DNA of 9,855 nt from Bacillota bacterium. Lineage in GTDB: Bacteria > Bacillota > Clostridia > Acetivibrionales > DSM-2933. Numbering within the stretch: position 1 is the first letter of the stretch; the number at the start of each line of letters is the position of its first letter. The position numbers and the translations under genes were made by a program. Location: contig JAUZPS010000137.1 of assembly GCA_030705945.1 (NCBI GenBank), positions 1 to 9,855 on the forward strand. Direction: 5' to 3'. This document shows, one piece after another, positions 1 through 6,697 of the stretch. The notes under the pieces were generated by a model. The model was given only the letters and a program-made list of their open reading frames with translations, ran no database searches and was not told where the DNA came from.

Positions 1-1544
1 TCACATAACGAGAGCATAGATGGTTCAAGCCTGTGTCCGCCTGAAGAACAGTTTTCAATAACAATATCAGGAATTTCTTTTCTTATTTTTTCAAAGAATG
101 CCTGCGTAGCAAGAATCCGTTGTCTCAGGCCTTCTCCCAATGACTCGCGGCCATCACACCCTATGCCAATAGTTTCATTATAGTCTACCTTTAAATATTT
201 GAATTCATATTTCTTGAGCATTGATATGACTTTTTCACTCAGAAAGTCAACAACCCATGGATCAGCCATATCCCAGAAATATCTTTCTCCTGACCTTATC
301 AACTGACCGTTTCTCTTTAAAAGATGATCTTTGTTCATAAATGCGTCAGCCAATGGTCCGCAGACTTCGAACTCAAACCAGACTCCAGGCAACATTCCAG
401 CCTCTTTTATCATTGAAACAGTCTTCTCCAAACCATATGGGAACAGTTCTTTACTGACAATCCAATCTCCATTTGTACATTCCCAGCCTTTTACCTCATC
501 AGCATACCAGCCAGCATCTATAACGAAATAATTTACTCCTCTTCCTTTCAGAATTTCTAAAATTCTCTTGATATTGTCATGAGATGGAACTCCCCATGTA
601 GTACAGAATTCGTTGAATAGAACCGGCAATTTATTGAATTTATTTATCTTCTCAAAGCTATATTTTTGTATGGTCAAAAGTCTTTGCGATATCTCATCCA
701 ATCCTCCGATGCCAACAGTGATATAAGCAGAAGGTGTTTGGATTTTTTCTCCGGGCATCAATGTTTTCATCCAATGACCAAAATCAAAATCAGCAAGACC
801 TCCGGAAATGCATAATGCATCATCCCTTCTGTAAATTTCCATCTGCCAGGAAGACGCGCATGCCAACTGAGCAGCCCAGGTTACCCCTGTAACAGTATCT
901 TCTACAGCTAAAAACGGGAAGTATTTTCTTACAGGCATGGATCCGATCTGACCAAATCTTTCTGATCTGACGCCATAACCTGACCAAGACGGCTCAAGCT
1001 GAAGATCCTCAACTGTTTCCGTTATAACTCTTCCCTCGTTGCTCCAGCAGCTCCGAATCCTATGAACATTCATGCTCTCAGGAGCCTCGCCCTCAACAAA
1101 AGGAGTTAACCCACATATGGAAAAACTAGACATCATTTCCAAATGAATTGGCTTATCAGATTCATTGGAATATTCCGTTCTTACCTCTAAGGCCTTTAAA
1201 CCTTCGTGGTATGTGAGAATATGCTCTGCTACATGTCCGCTTTCATTCTTCAATGTAGTTGTTATTATATGCGCGCTGTTTTTGAATTCCACGTTTTGAC
1301 TGTCATATAACAAAGACAATGTTGATTGTCCATTTCTCATGGTATGACCATTTGCAAACCCTCCAGAAAAATTATCTCCCCTAATATAAACCTGAATAAG
1401 TGAATCAATATTATACTTCTTTAGGGATACTGCCCTTTCTTTTAGATTTACAGGTAGAATTTCAAATCCAATATTTCCCGCGCTATTTCTTAAATATCTT
1501 ACAAAAATATCAGATAAAACATGCTCAGATAAAATCATGTTCAT
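1..1544 (-). CDS. Alpha-galactosidase, GH36-type, C-terminus beyond left edge
   Basis: Retaining glycosidase expected to hydrolyse terminal alpha-galactosyl residues from imported oligosaccharides in the cytoplasm; no signal peptide is visible. The frame is open for 514 codons from ATG 1544 and has no stop before the left edge. Residues about 1-300 fit the N-terminal beta-sandwich of GH36, and the TIM barrel follows (FCTTWG 313-318, VIDAGWY 341-347, GDW 359-361, PGVWFEFE 386-393). KVDYN (452-456) carries the predicted nucleophile Asp454, encoded at 183-185. ENCSSGGHRLEP (497-508) matches the conserved Cys-Ser-Gly-Gly substrate-binding segment. In known GH36 enzymes the acid/base Asp lies about 70 residues after the nucleophile, so it falls just outside the window, and I cannot confirm that the enzyme is complete. 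GGAG at 1551-1554 sits 6 bases before the ATG. It is the last visible gene of the importer operon. The family is clear, but the exact substrate (melibiose, raffinose, galactosides or an N-acetylgalactosaminide) is not. Confidence 0.88.
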   Translation of the reverse strand, partial: MNMILSEHVLSDIFVRYLRNSAGNIGFEILPVNLKERAVSLKKYNIDSLIQVYIRGDNFSGGFANGHTMRNGQSTLSLLYDSQNVEFKNSAHIITTTLKNESGHVAEHILTYHEGLKALEVRTEYSNESDKPIHLEMMSSFSICGLTPFVEGEAPESMNVHRIRSCWSNEGRVITETVEDLQLEPSWSGYGVRSERFGQIGSMPVRKYFPFLAVEDTVTGVTWAAQLACASSWQMEIYRRDDALCISGGLADFDFGHWMKTLMPGEKIQTPSAYITVGIGGLDEISQRLLTIQKYSFEKINKFNKLPVLFNEFCTTWGVPSHDNIKRILEILKGRGVNYFVIDAGWYADEVKGWECTNGDWIVSKELFPYGLEKTVSMIKEAGMLPGVWFEFEVCGPLADAFMNKDHLLKRNGQLIRSGERYFWDMADPWVVDFLSEKVISMLKKYEFKYLKVDYNETIGIGCDGRESLGEGLRQRILATQAFFEKIRKEIPDIVIENCSSGGHRLEPSMLSLC

Positions 1545-1560
1545 ACTTATCTCCTTTTTT

Positions 1561-1578
1561 AAAAAAACAGCTTTGCTG
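1561..1578 (-). terminator. Short hairpin plus U-run before the galactosidase (weak candidate)
   Basis: On the minus strand CAGC-AAA-GCTG (1568-1578) is followed directly by seven T (1561-1567), then six A and the GGAG ribosome site of the galactosidase. The order is that of an intrinsic terminator or attenuator, but the stem has only four base pairs. At most I would expect partial attenuation. It could also be chance. Confidence 0.2.
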
Positions 1579-1619
1579 GGGGATAATTTTCCAAGGCAAC
1601 AATAAAGCAATCTTATAAT

Positions 1620-1644
1620 CGGATTTTAGAAATCAGTAAATCCG
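1620..1644 (-). promoter_or_regulatory. Intercistronic inverted repeat between permease 2 and galactosidase
   Basis: CGGATTT (1620-1626) and AAATCCG (1638-1644) form a perfect 7-bp stem with an 11-base loop, starting 4 bases past the permease stop codon. No T-run follows on the minus strand, so it is not a standard terminator. An mRNA-processing or 3'-end-stabilising role within the operon is possible but unproven. Confidence 0.35.
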
Positions 1645-1648
1645 CCAG

Positions 1649-2476
1649 TTATTTCAAAATTGCTCCTGCAGTAAGAGCATTCTCTATCTGCTCATTTCCG
1701 ATTAAATATACAATAATCGTCGGCAAGCTTGTAATTATCATCGCAGCCCCGATCTGCCCCCAATGAGAAACTCCTATACTCACAAAAAAGTTCAACAGGC
1801 CAACAGTCAAAGGTCTTATTTTATCATCAGCCCCAAGAATAAAAGCTAAAAAGAACTCATTATAAATATTCATAAATATCAAGGCGCATTGGGTTGCAAT
1901 AGCAGGCTTTATCACCGGAAACATGATTCTGAAGAAGGTTTGATAAATATTGCAGCCATCAATACAGGCAGCTTCTTCAAGTTCCATTGGCAAGTTTCTG
2001 AAAAAAGCATAGAACATCAGTACACATGAGGATAATGAAAAGGCGGCATATGGTAATATCAAACCCAGATGTGTACCCTTCAAACCTATTGCTTTCGTCA
2101 TAGTGAGAATTGGTATAATTACCACCTGAACTGGAATAATCAAGCCTAAGGCGATATAACTCAACGCAAAACCTTTAAACTTCCAGGTCATTCTGCTTAT
2201 GCAATATGCAAACATGCTTCCAATCAGAACAGTAATTACAATTGTGCTAACGGAGTATATTATGCTGTTGGTGAAGTATCTTAAAAAGTTGAACTTTTCA
2301 AGCGCGTCAAAGTAATTCGTGAAATTGAATTGATGAGGTAAACCAAAGGGATTGTCGTATACTTCACTTTTTGTTTTGAAAGATAAGTTTATCATCCAAT
2401 ATAAGGGGAATAGAAATGATACTCCTAATAATATCAATATAATTTTTATCAAAATATTAACCGTTTTTGTCTCCAT
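1649..2476 (-). CDS. Sugar ABC transporter permease 2, CUT1 family (MalG/MsmG-like)
   Basis: Second membrane subunit of a binding-protein-dependent oligosaccharide importer, located in the cytoplasmic membrane. The 275 residues are the usual length for this family. Hydrophobic helices are visible near residues 8-28, 70-93, 104-125, 137-158, 193-214 and 242-260. The EAA loop that docks on the ATPase is EEAACIDGCNIYQTFFRIMFP at about 167-187, with the conserved Ala-Ala and Gly. The C-terminus ENALTAGAILK matches the ENALTAGA ending typical of MalG-type permeases. The start at ATG 2476 is supported by a GGGGG run at 2486-2490, nine bases upstream. The gene begins 27 bases after permease 1, so the two are almost certainly co-transcribed. 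If permease 1 is really inactive, this subunit lacks its partner. Substrate is inferred only from the neighbouring galactosidase. Confidence 0.93.
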   Translation of the reverse strand: METKTVNILIKIILILLGVSFLFPLYWMINLSFKTKSEVYDNPFGLPHQFNFTNYFDALEKFNFLRYFTNSIIYSVSTIVITVLIGSMFAYCISRMTWKFKGFALSYIALGLIIPVQVVIIPILTMTKAIGLKGTHLGLILPYAAFSLSSCVLMFYAFFRNLPMELEEAACIDGCNIYQTFFRIMFPVIKPAIATQCALIFMNIYNEFFLAFILGADDKIRPLTVGLLNFFVSIGVSHWGQIGAAMIITSLPTIIVYLIGNEQIENALTAGAILK

Positions 2477-2503
2477 TATGTAATACCCCCTACAATTAGA
2501 ACT

Positions 2504-3379
2504 CTATTTTTTTCTTGCAACAAATTTGTTAATAAAAACTGTTATTATTATGCATTCTATTACAAACAATATTGCTATGGCGCATCCCTGACCATAATTA
2601 GATGCTGAAAACGCTTTATAATACAATTGATAAATAACTGTCCTTGAAGCATCTCCGGGACCACCGGAAGTCATAATTCTAACATGCGCAAACTGAGACA
2701 TACATCCTAGAATTTACAGAACAAGAACATACTTGATTACATCTTGTAAAAGCGGGATCGTTATTTTCAAGCTGGATACGACAAAACTGGCGCCATCTAT
2801 GCAAGCTGCTTCATAATAGGTCTTGGGAATAGACTTTATTCCCGCATAAAACAACAATGCGTTTAAACCTAGATATTGCCAAAGGAATGATGCTGTTATT
2901 GCAAGAATTACAGTTCTCTCATCAGACAACCATTCCATGGCCAGACCTCCCAGCCCTATTGCTCTAAGCATGCTGTTAAACAGACCCCATTGGGGTTCAT
3001 ATAACGCTATCCACATTTGCGCGATAACTGTTACTGAAAGTACTGCTGGAAATACACTGGTGGCTTTGAAAAACCTTCTGAACCTATCTGATTGTCTGTC
3101 CATAAGTAACGCAAGAAGCAATGATATCGGAAGGCCAATAAATGTGGATATAAGCACAATAATAAAAGTATTTGCATTTGATTTCCAGAAAGTACCTGAT
3201 TTAAGAACTTCAATATAATTTGATATCCCAACAAAGCCCATACTTTTGAAGCCATCATTTTTTTGAAAGCTAATAATCAGTTCAGGAATAATCGGAAATA
3301 CTACGTACGCTGTAAACAATAGTAACGCTGGGAATGTGAATATGAATATTGCCATCTTGTTGCTAAAAAGCTTGTTCAT
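2504..3379 (-). pseudogene. Sugar ABC transporter permease 1, CUT1 family (MalF/MsmF-like), interrupted by an in-frame TAA
   Basis: First membrane subunit of the importer. From ATG 3379 the frame reads 221 codons, meets TAA at 2714-2716, and continues in the same frame for 69 codons to the stop at 2504. The whole, 291 positions, is a normal length for the family. Helices are visible near residues 9-32, 70-93, 107-127 and 156-178. The EAA loop YYEAACIDGASF starts near 188. The stop replaces residue 222 inside predicted helix 5 (VIKYVLVL-stop-ILGCMSQF), and helix 6 (CAIAILFVIECIIITVF) lies in the tail. A CAA Gln codon with one C-to-T change would restore the frame. The tail could in theory start at ATG 2701, but only AGGA three bases upstream resembles a ribosome site. 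I chose ATG 3379 because AGGG lies 8 bases upstream; the GTG at 3388 overlaps that site. A sequencing error or stop readthrough are alternatives to true loss of function. Confidence 0.85.
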
Positions 3380-3398
3380 TAATATCACCCTTATTAAT

Positions 3399-3432
3399 TG
3401 CCCCTATATGATAAATTGATCATATAGGGGCA
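3399..3432 (-). promoter_or_regulatory. Strong intercistronic hairpin between binding protein and permease 1
   Basis: TGCCCCTATATGAT (3399-3412) pairs perfectly with ATCATATAGGGGCA (3419-3432): a 14-bp stem with a 6-base loop. It lies 44 bases after the binding-protein stop and 19 bases before the permease ATG. Neither side is followed by a T-run, so it is not a standard terminator. In many importer operons such a structure protects the 3' end of the binding-protein mRNA and lowers permease expression. That role is inferred here. Confidence 0.7.
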
Positions 3433-3476
3433 TTAAATTCTGAATATTGTAAATGTTTGAATACAATTTATTACTA

Positions 3477-4826
3477 TTATTTGAAGTTATCAGCCCATAC
3501 TGGATTCATAGCCTTGATATAATCATCAGGCGAGTATTTGCCTGTAAGAAGCTTGCTGTTCTGAGTTGCAATTTCTGCTGACATCTGCGTATTAAATATA
3601 GCAGACCACAATGATGGAATTTTTATCTTTGCAGAATTGAACTGATCAAGGTTCTTCTGCAATAATGGTGAAATGCCTTCGATTTTTACTCCAGTATCAA
3701 GCATTGTTGGAGCTTTTTGCTCTGTATTGTAGTATAGCGCATCCTGAGTCGCGCAATACATTGCGAACTTTGCAGCCATTTCAGGACTCTTGGATTTAGC
3801 TGATGCCAGATATCCGCTTAAAGGAGCTCCCCAATACTGAATTGCTCCGTTTGGATCAACTCCATCTTTAGCAGATGGCCAAGGAACAAAATCTGTGTCT
3901 GGAGATGACTTTTCAAGATTGCCTGTTTCCCATGTGAACATTGCCAACATAGCAGCTTTTCCTGAAGTATACATTTCAACTGCAGGACCATAATCTATGT
4001 TTGTGACGCCAGGAGCAAACGCGCCGACCTGTACCAACTTCTGGATTCTACCTAAAGCGTTTTTAACTACAGGATTGCTGAAATCGGTCTTGTTATTTAC
4101 CAAATCAAGGGCAACCTGTGGATCCTCTGCCATAATCATAGTCTGTAGCATATGTAGATTTGGAGTCCAGCCATCTTTTCCAACAATGGAAATCGGGATA
4201 ATTCCTTTAGCCTTGAGGGTTTCACAAGCCTTTACAAGTTCGTCGAAAGTTTTCGGAGGTTGAATGTTGTTCTTTGTAAATACGTCTTTGTGATACCACA
4301 ATCTAGGCGTGAAATATTGATCCGCTCCAGGTTGAACACAATAAAGCTTTCCGTTTTTATCTGGCGCGACTATATCTGGCATTTTGAATTTCTTATCAAA
4401 GCCAGTCTGTTGAACATATGGCAGCAAATCCAACGCATTGCCTGCTTCAACAACAACGGAAGAAAGGTTTTGCTCAGAAAACCATACATCAGGCATATCT
4501 CCAGATGCGTTGTAAGCTTTCAGTTTATTTGCATAATCCTGTCCGCCGCCGCCCAAATCATATTCAATTTCAACATTCGGAAATTCTTTTTCTAAATTTG
4601 CTTTGATATATTTCTCGCGAATATTGTTTCTGTTTTCGTCAGCGCTTAAAGAAAGGAATTTAAGTTTGACTTTTTCGGTAGAATTTGAAGATTCCTTAGG
4701 AGTATCAGAAGCTTTAGTATCAGAAGCTTTAGTATCAGTTTCTTTCGAAGATCCTCCACAGGCTGCCAAAGAAATTAACATCGTCAAAGATAATACAATA
4801 GACATTAGTTTTACTAACTTAATCAT
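3477..4826 (-). CDS. Sugar ABC transporter substrate-binding lipoprotein (CUT1, SBP family 1)
   Basis: Extracellular lipid-anchored receptor that captures an oligosaccharide and delivers it to the two permeases. The 449 residues are typical of the family. The N-terminus has a short basic segment, a hydrophobic stretch and the lipobox LAAC, giving a predicted lipidated Cys23. A flexible linker rich in Ser, Thr, Lys and Asp follows (about 24-50) and contains a repeated DTKAS unit. The mature body shows family features: a beta strand VKLKFLSLSAD, then NIREKYIKANLEKEFPNVEIEY, and NKLKAYNASGDMPDVWFSE, where many CUT1 proteins carry the (S)GxxPDV(W/F) signature. ATG 4826 has a G-run ribosome site (AAGGGGGG, G-run 4833-4838) six bases upstream. 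It is first in the importer operon and separated from the regulators by a terminator, so it should have its own promoter. Which sugar it binds cannot be read from the sequence; alpha-galactosides are suggested by the downstream enzyme. Confidence 0.94.
   Translation of the reverse strand: MIKLVKLMSIVLSLTMLISLAACGGSSKETDTKASDTKASDTPKESSNSTEKVKLKFLSLSADENRNNIREKYIKANLEKEFPNVEIEYDLGGGGQDYANKLKAYNASGDMPDVWFSEQNLSSVVVEAGNALDLLPYVQQTGFDKKFKMPDIVAPDKNGKLYCVQPGADQYFTPRLWYHKDVFTKNNIQPPKTFDELVKACETLKAKGIIPISIVGKDGWTPNLHMLQTMIMAEDPQVALDLVNNKTDFSNPVVKNALGRIQKLVQVGAFAPGVTNIDYGPAVEMYTSGKAAMLAMFTWETGNLEKSSPDTDFVPWPSAKDGVDPNGAIQYWGAPLSGYLASAKSKSPEMAAKFAMYCATQDALYYNTEQKAPTMLDTGVKIEGISPLLQKNLDQFNSAKIKIPSLWSAIFNTQMSAEIATQNSKLLTGKYSPDDYIKAMNPVWADNFK
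4701..4738 (-). repeat. 15-bp tandem repeat, about 2.5 copies, in the binding-protein linker
   Basis: AGTATCAGAAGCTTT occurs at 4701-4715 and again at 4716-4730, followed by a partial third copy (AGTATCAG, 4731-4738). In the protein it encodes DTKAS-DTKAS-DT in the linker just after the lipid-anchored Cys. The unit is a multiple of three, so copy-number changes would only lengthen or shorten the tether. Confidence 0.9.
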
Positions 4827-4838
4827 TTTTTACCCCCC

Positions 4839-4990
4839 TTGATTTTTTTAGATGATGATAAAGAATTTACCATGGTACTTAAACTTTATTTTCGGATTAC
4901 TTTCTAATTTTACAACCAAGGCTTTTTGTGTTGAAGAGAATATTATTTGTGAACAAAGAAAAATATCGGGAGAAGTAATTTAGGTAAACT
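4839..4990 (-). promoter_or_regulatory. Probable promoter/operator region of the importer operon
   Basis: This stretch lies between the regulator terminator and the binding-protein ribosome site and should hold the importer promoter. Candidate elements on the minus strand are weak. TATCAT (4855-4860) could be a -10, with TTTAAG 17 bases upstream. TAAAAT further upstream, with TTCAAC 17 bases before it, is an alternative. Two dyads stand out: TACCATGGTA (4868-4877), a perfect 10-bp palindrome that lies in the spacer of the first candidate promoter, and TTTGT-GA-ACAAA (4946-4957). Either could be a regulator site. No match to a catabolite-repression (cre) box was found. The promoter assignment rests mainly on position. 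Confidence 0.4.
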
Positions 4991-4993
4991 GCT

Positions 4994-5033
4994 AAAAAAG
5001 AACAGGCTTTGAAGCGCTATTGCTCCAAAGCCT
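4994..5033 (-). terminator. Rho-independent terminator after the response regulator gene
   Basis: AGGCTTTG (5004-5011) pairs with CAAAGCCT (5026-5033). After one mismatch, AGC pairs with GCT, leaving a 6-base loop. On the minus strand the stem is followed by GTTCTTTTTT (4994-5003), the expected U-tract. It begins about 28 bases beyond the response-regulator stop and separates the regulatory block from the importer operon. No T-run follows on the plus strand, so it acts in one direction only. Confidence 0.85.
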
Positions 5034-5061
5034 TACAATTTCAGCTTTTATAAAATTTTCG

Positions 5062-6687
5062 TTACTGTCTTATGTTTTCCAAGTATCTGCTTGGTGTCAG
5101 TCCATAATGCTTTTTGAAGCATTTCCCAAAGTAGTTAGCATCAGCATAACCTACTTTGCTTGCAACATTAAGAATTAGTGAGTTTCCATTGTCAAAAAGC
5201 TCCTTTGCCTTCTTTATTCTGAATTCTGTTAAATACTCATTGATTGTTATTCCTACATCACGCTTAAAAATGAAGCATAGATGCGCATAATTTACAAATA
5301 GTTTTTTTGCAATTTCGTCTATGCTTAACTCATTATTATGATAGTTGTCATGTATATAACTTTTTACCTCTTCAATTAGCTTTGACGCTTTAGAACTCTT
5401 ATTCTGTTTTATGGTTTCAAGTGTAATTGTATAGATCTCTTTAATCCATCGTTTCATTTCATCTATTGACTTTTTCGACTGTATTTCCTCAATAATACTA
5501 AGCTTATTGTCAGGCAATATGTCCTTAAAACTTAAACCCACTTCTATGATAAATTCAAGGCACACCGATATCATTTCGATACAAACCACAAACAGTAAAT
5601 CATAGTGGATACTATCCTTTTGCATCTTATCAAAAATCTGTGATATAAGGTTTTGGACTTCATTGTCATTATCTGTGCGCATATTCATCAAGAGCTCGCT
5701 TCTATGTTCAACAGTAAACAGGTTTTCTTTTATACTTGATTCTGATACTAAGCTGTAAAAAATTACTTTGTTTTTGCCAATGGTCATCTTATTCTTCAAA
5801 GCTACTATTGATTCCTTATAAGATGAAGAAATGTCAAACAATTCTTTTTTTTCACTTCCAACTCCTATGGTTATAGTGAAACTCAGATGCTTAAAAACTT
5901 CAGATCTAATTTGATCCAATCTGTTCTCAATGAGTAGATTGAAATCACAATTGTTCTCAATCGCATTTTTGCATATAATTATGCATATCCTGTCCTCTAT
6001 ATCGTAGCACGTGGCAAAAACAAACTGTTCACCTAGAATTTCGCTTGTAATATTGGAAACTGCAAATTTCCATAATTGTTTGTCTTCGTCATTCCAGTCT
6101 AAATTTTTTTCATAATCCAATTCAATAGTTACTACAAGGTAATAATCTGAAGAAATATTAATATTAAGATATTCCATTTTTTTCAGAGTTTCGGTTTCTT
6201 TTTTAATTAAATTTCCTTGTATCAACTCATTTAAAAACTTTTCCTTTAATAAAGGAAGACTCTCTCGGACTTGCTGCTTTAATTGGTCAAACTCAATTTT
6301 AATATTTACTTCATTCTCTATAAGCTTTTTTAATTTAAGTAATGAATTTATAAGTTCTTCTTCGTTTACAGGCTTCAAAATATAATTATTGACTTTTAGC
6401 TGAACCGCCTGTTTTGCATAGTTAAACTCGCTATAACCCGTTAAGATAATGATTTTGCTGTTGATGCCTGCTTCCATGATATTGCGCGCAAATTCCAACC
6501 CATCCATAATTGGCATATTAATATCCACAATTATTATATCTGGGTTTAATAACGGCACCTTTTCAAGAGCTTCTTTACCGTTTTTTGCTTGACCACAAAT
6601 CTCAAAACCAAGTTCGTTCCAAGGAATTGATATCTTTAGCGCCTCTCTGAAATAGTATTCATCATCCACAATCATCACTTTTAACAT
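5062..6687 (-). CDS. YesN-type response regulator (receiver domain plus AraC-type HTH)
   Basis: Cytoplasmic DNA-binding partner of the adjacent sensor kinase, expected to switch on the importer genes when phosphorylated. Residues 1-120 are a receiver domain: acidic pair Asp8-Asp9, phosphoacceptor Asp55 (IIIVDINMP), Thr83 and Lys105 (YILKP). A long central region (about 120-430) links it to the C-terminal AraC/XylS double helix-turn-helix (about 435-541), with the typical second-helix segment VASKVGYADANYFGKCFKKHYGLTPSRY. At 541 residues it is the usual size of YesN-like regulators. ATG 6687 follows AGGAG with seven bases between. That site overlaps the TAG stop of the kinase gene, and the two genes are only ten bases apart, so they are likely translationally coupled. 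A terminator follows the gene. The likely target is the importer promoter next to it; this is inferred from location, not seen as a defined binding site. Confidence 0.95.
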   Translation of the reverse strand: MLKVMIVDDEYYFREALKISIPWNELGFEICGQAKNGKEALEKVPLLNPDIIIVDINMPIMDGLEFARNIMEAGINSKIIILTGYSEFNYAKQAVQLKVNNYILKPVNEEELINSLLKLKKLIENEVNIKIEFDQLKQQVRESLPLLKEKFLNELIQGNLIKKETETLKKMEYLNINISSDYYLVVTIELDYEKNLDWNDEDKQLWKFAVSNITSEILGEQFVFATCYDIEDRICIIICKNAIENNCDFNLLIENRLDQIRSEVFKHLSFTITIGVGSEKKELFDISSSYKESIVALKNKMTIGKNKVIFYSLVSESSIKENLFTVEHRSELLMNMRTDNDNEVQNLISQIFDKMQKDSIHYDLLFVVCIEMISVCLEFIIEVGLSFKDILPDNKLSIIEEIQSKKSIDEMKRWIKEIYTITLETIKQNKSSKASKLIEEVKSYIHDNYHNNELSIDEIAKKLFVNYAHLCFIFKRDVGITINEYLTEFRIKKAKELFDNGNSLILNVASKVGYADANYFGKCFKKHYGLTPSRYLENIRQ

Positions 6688-6697
6688 GTTTCCACTC

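Noticed and set aside
2606..2619. TGAAAACGCTTTAT, resembling a catabolite-repression (cre) box
   Set aside because: It lacks the conserved CA at the right end and lies deep in the permease coding tail, far from any promoter; the match is most likely chance.
2504..2701. A separate small membrane-protein gene of 65 residues starting at ATG 2701
   Set aside because: It is in the same frame as the permease and matches its last two helices; the ribosome site is too close and weak. It is better read as the tail of the interrupted permease.
3380..3388. GTG at 3388 as the start of permease 1
   Set aside because: It overlaps the AGGG ribosome site, whereas ATG 3379 is well spaced behind it and gives a typical N-terminus.
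3997..4842. Several open frames on the plus strand across the binding-protein gene
   Set aside because: They lie opposite a clear lipoprotein gene, have no ribosome sites and show no recognisable family features.
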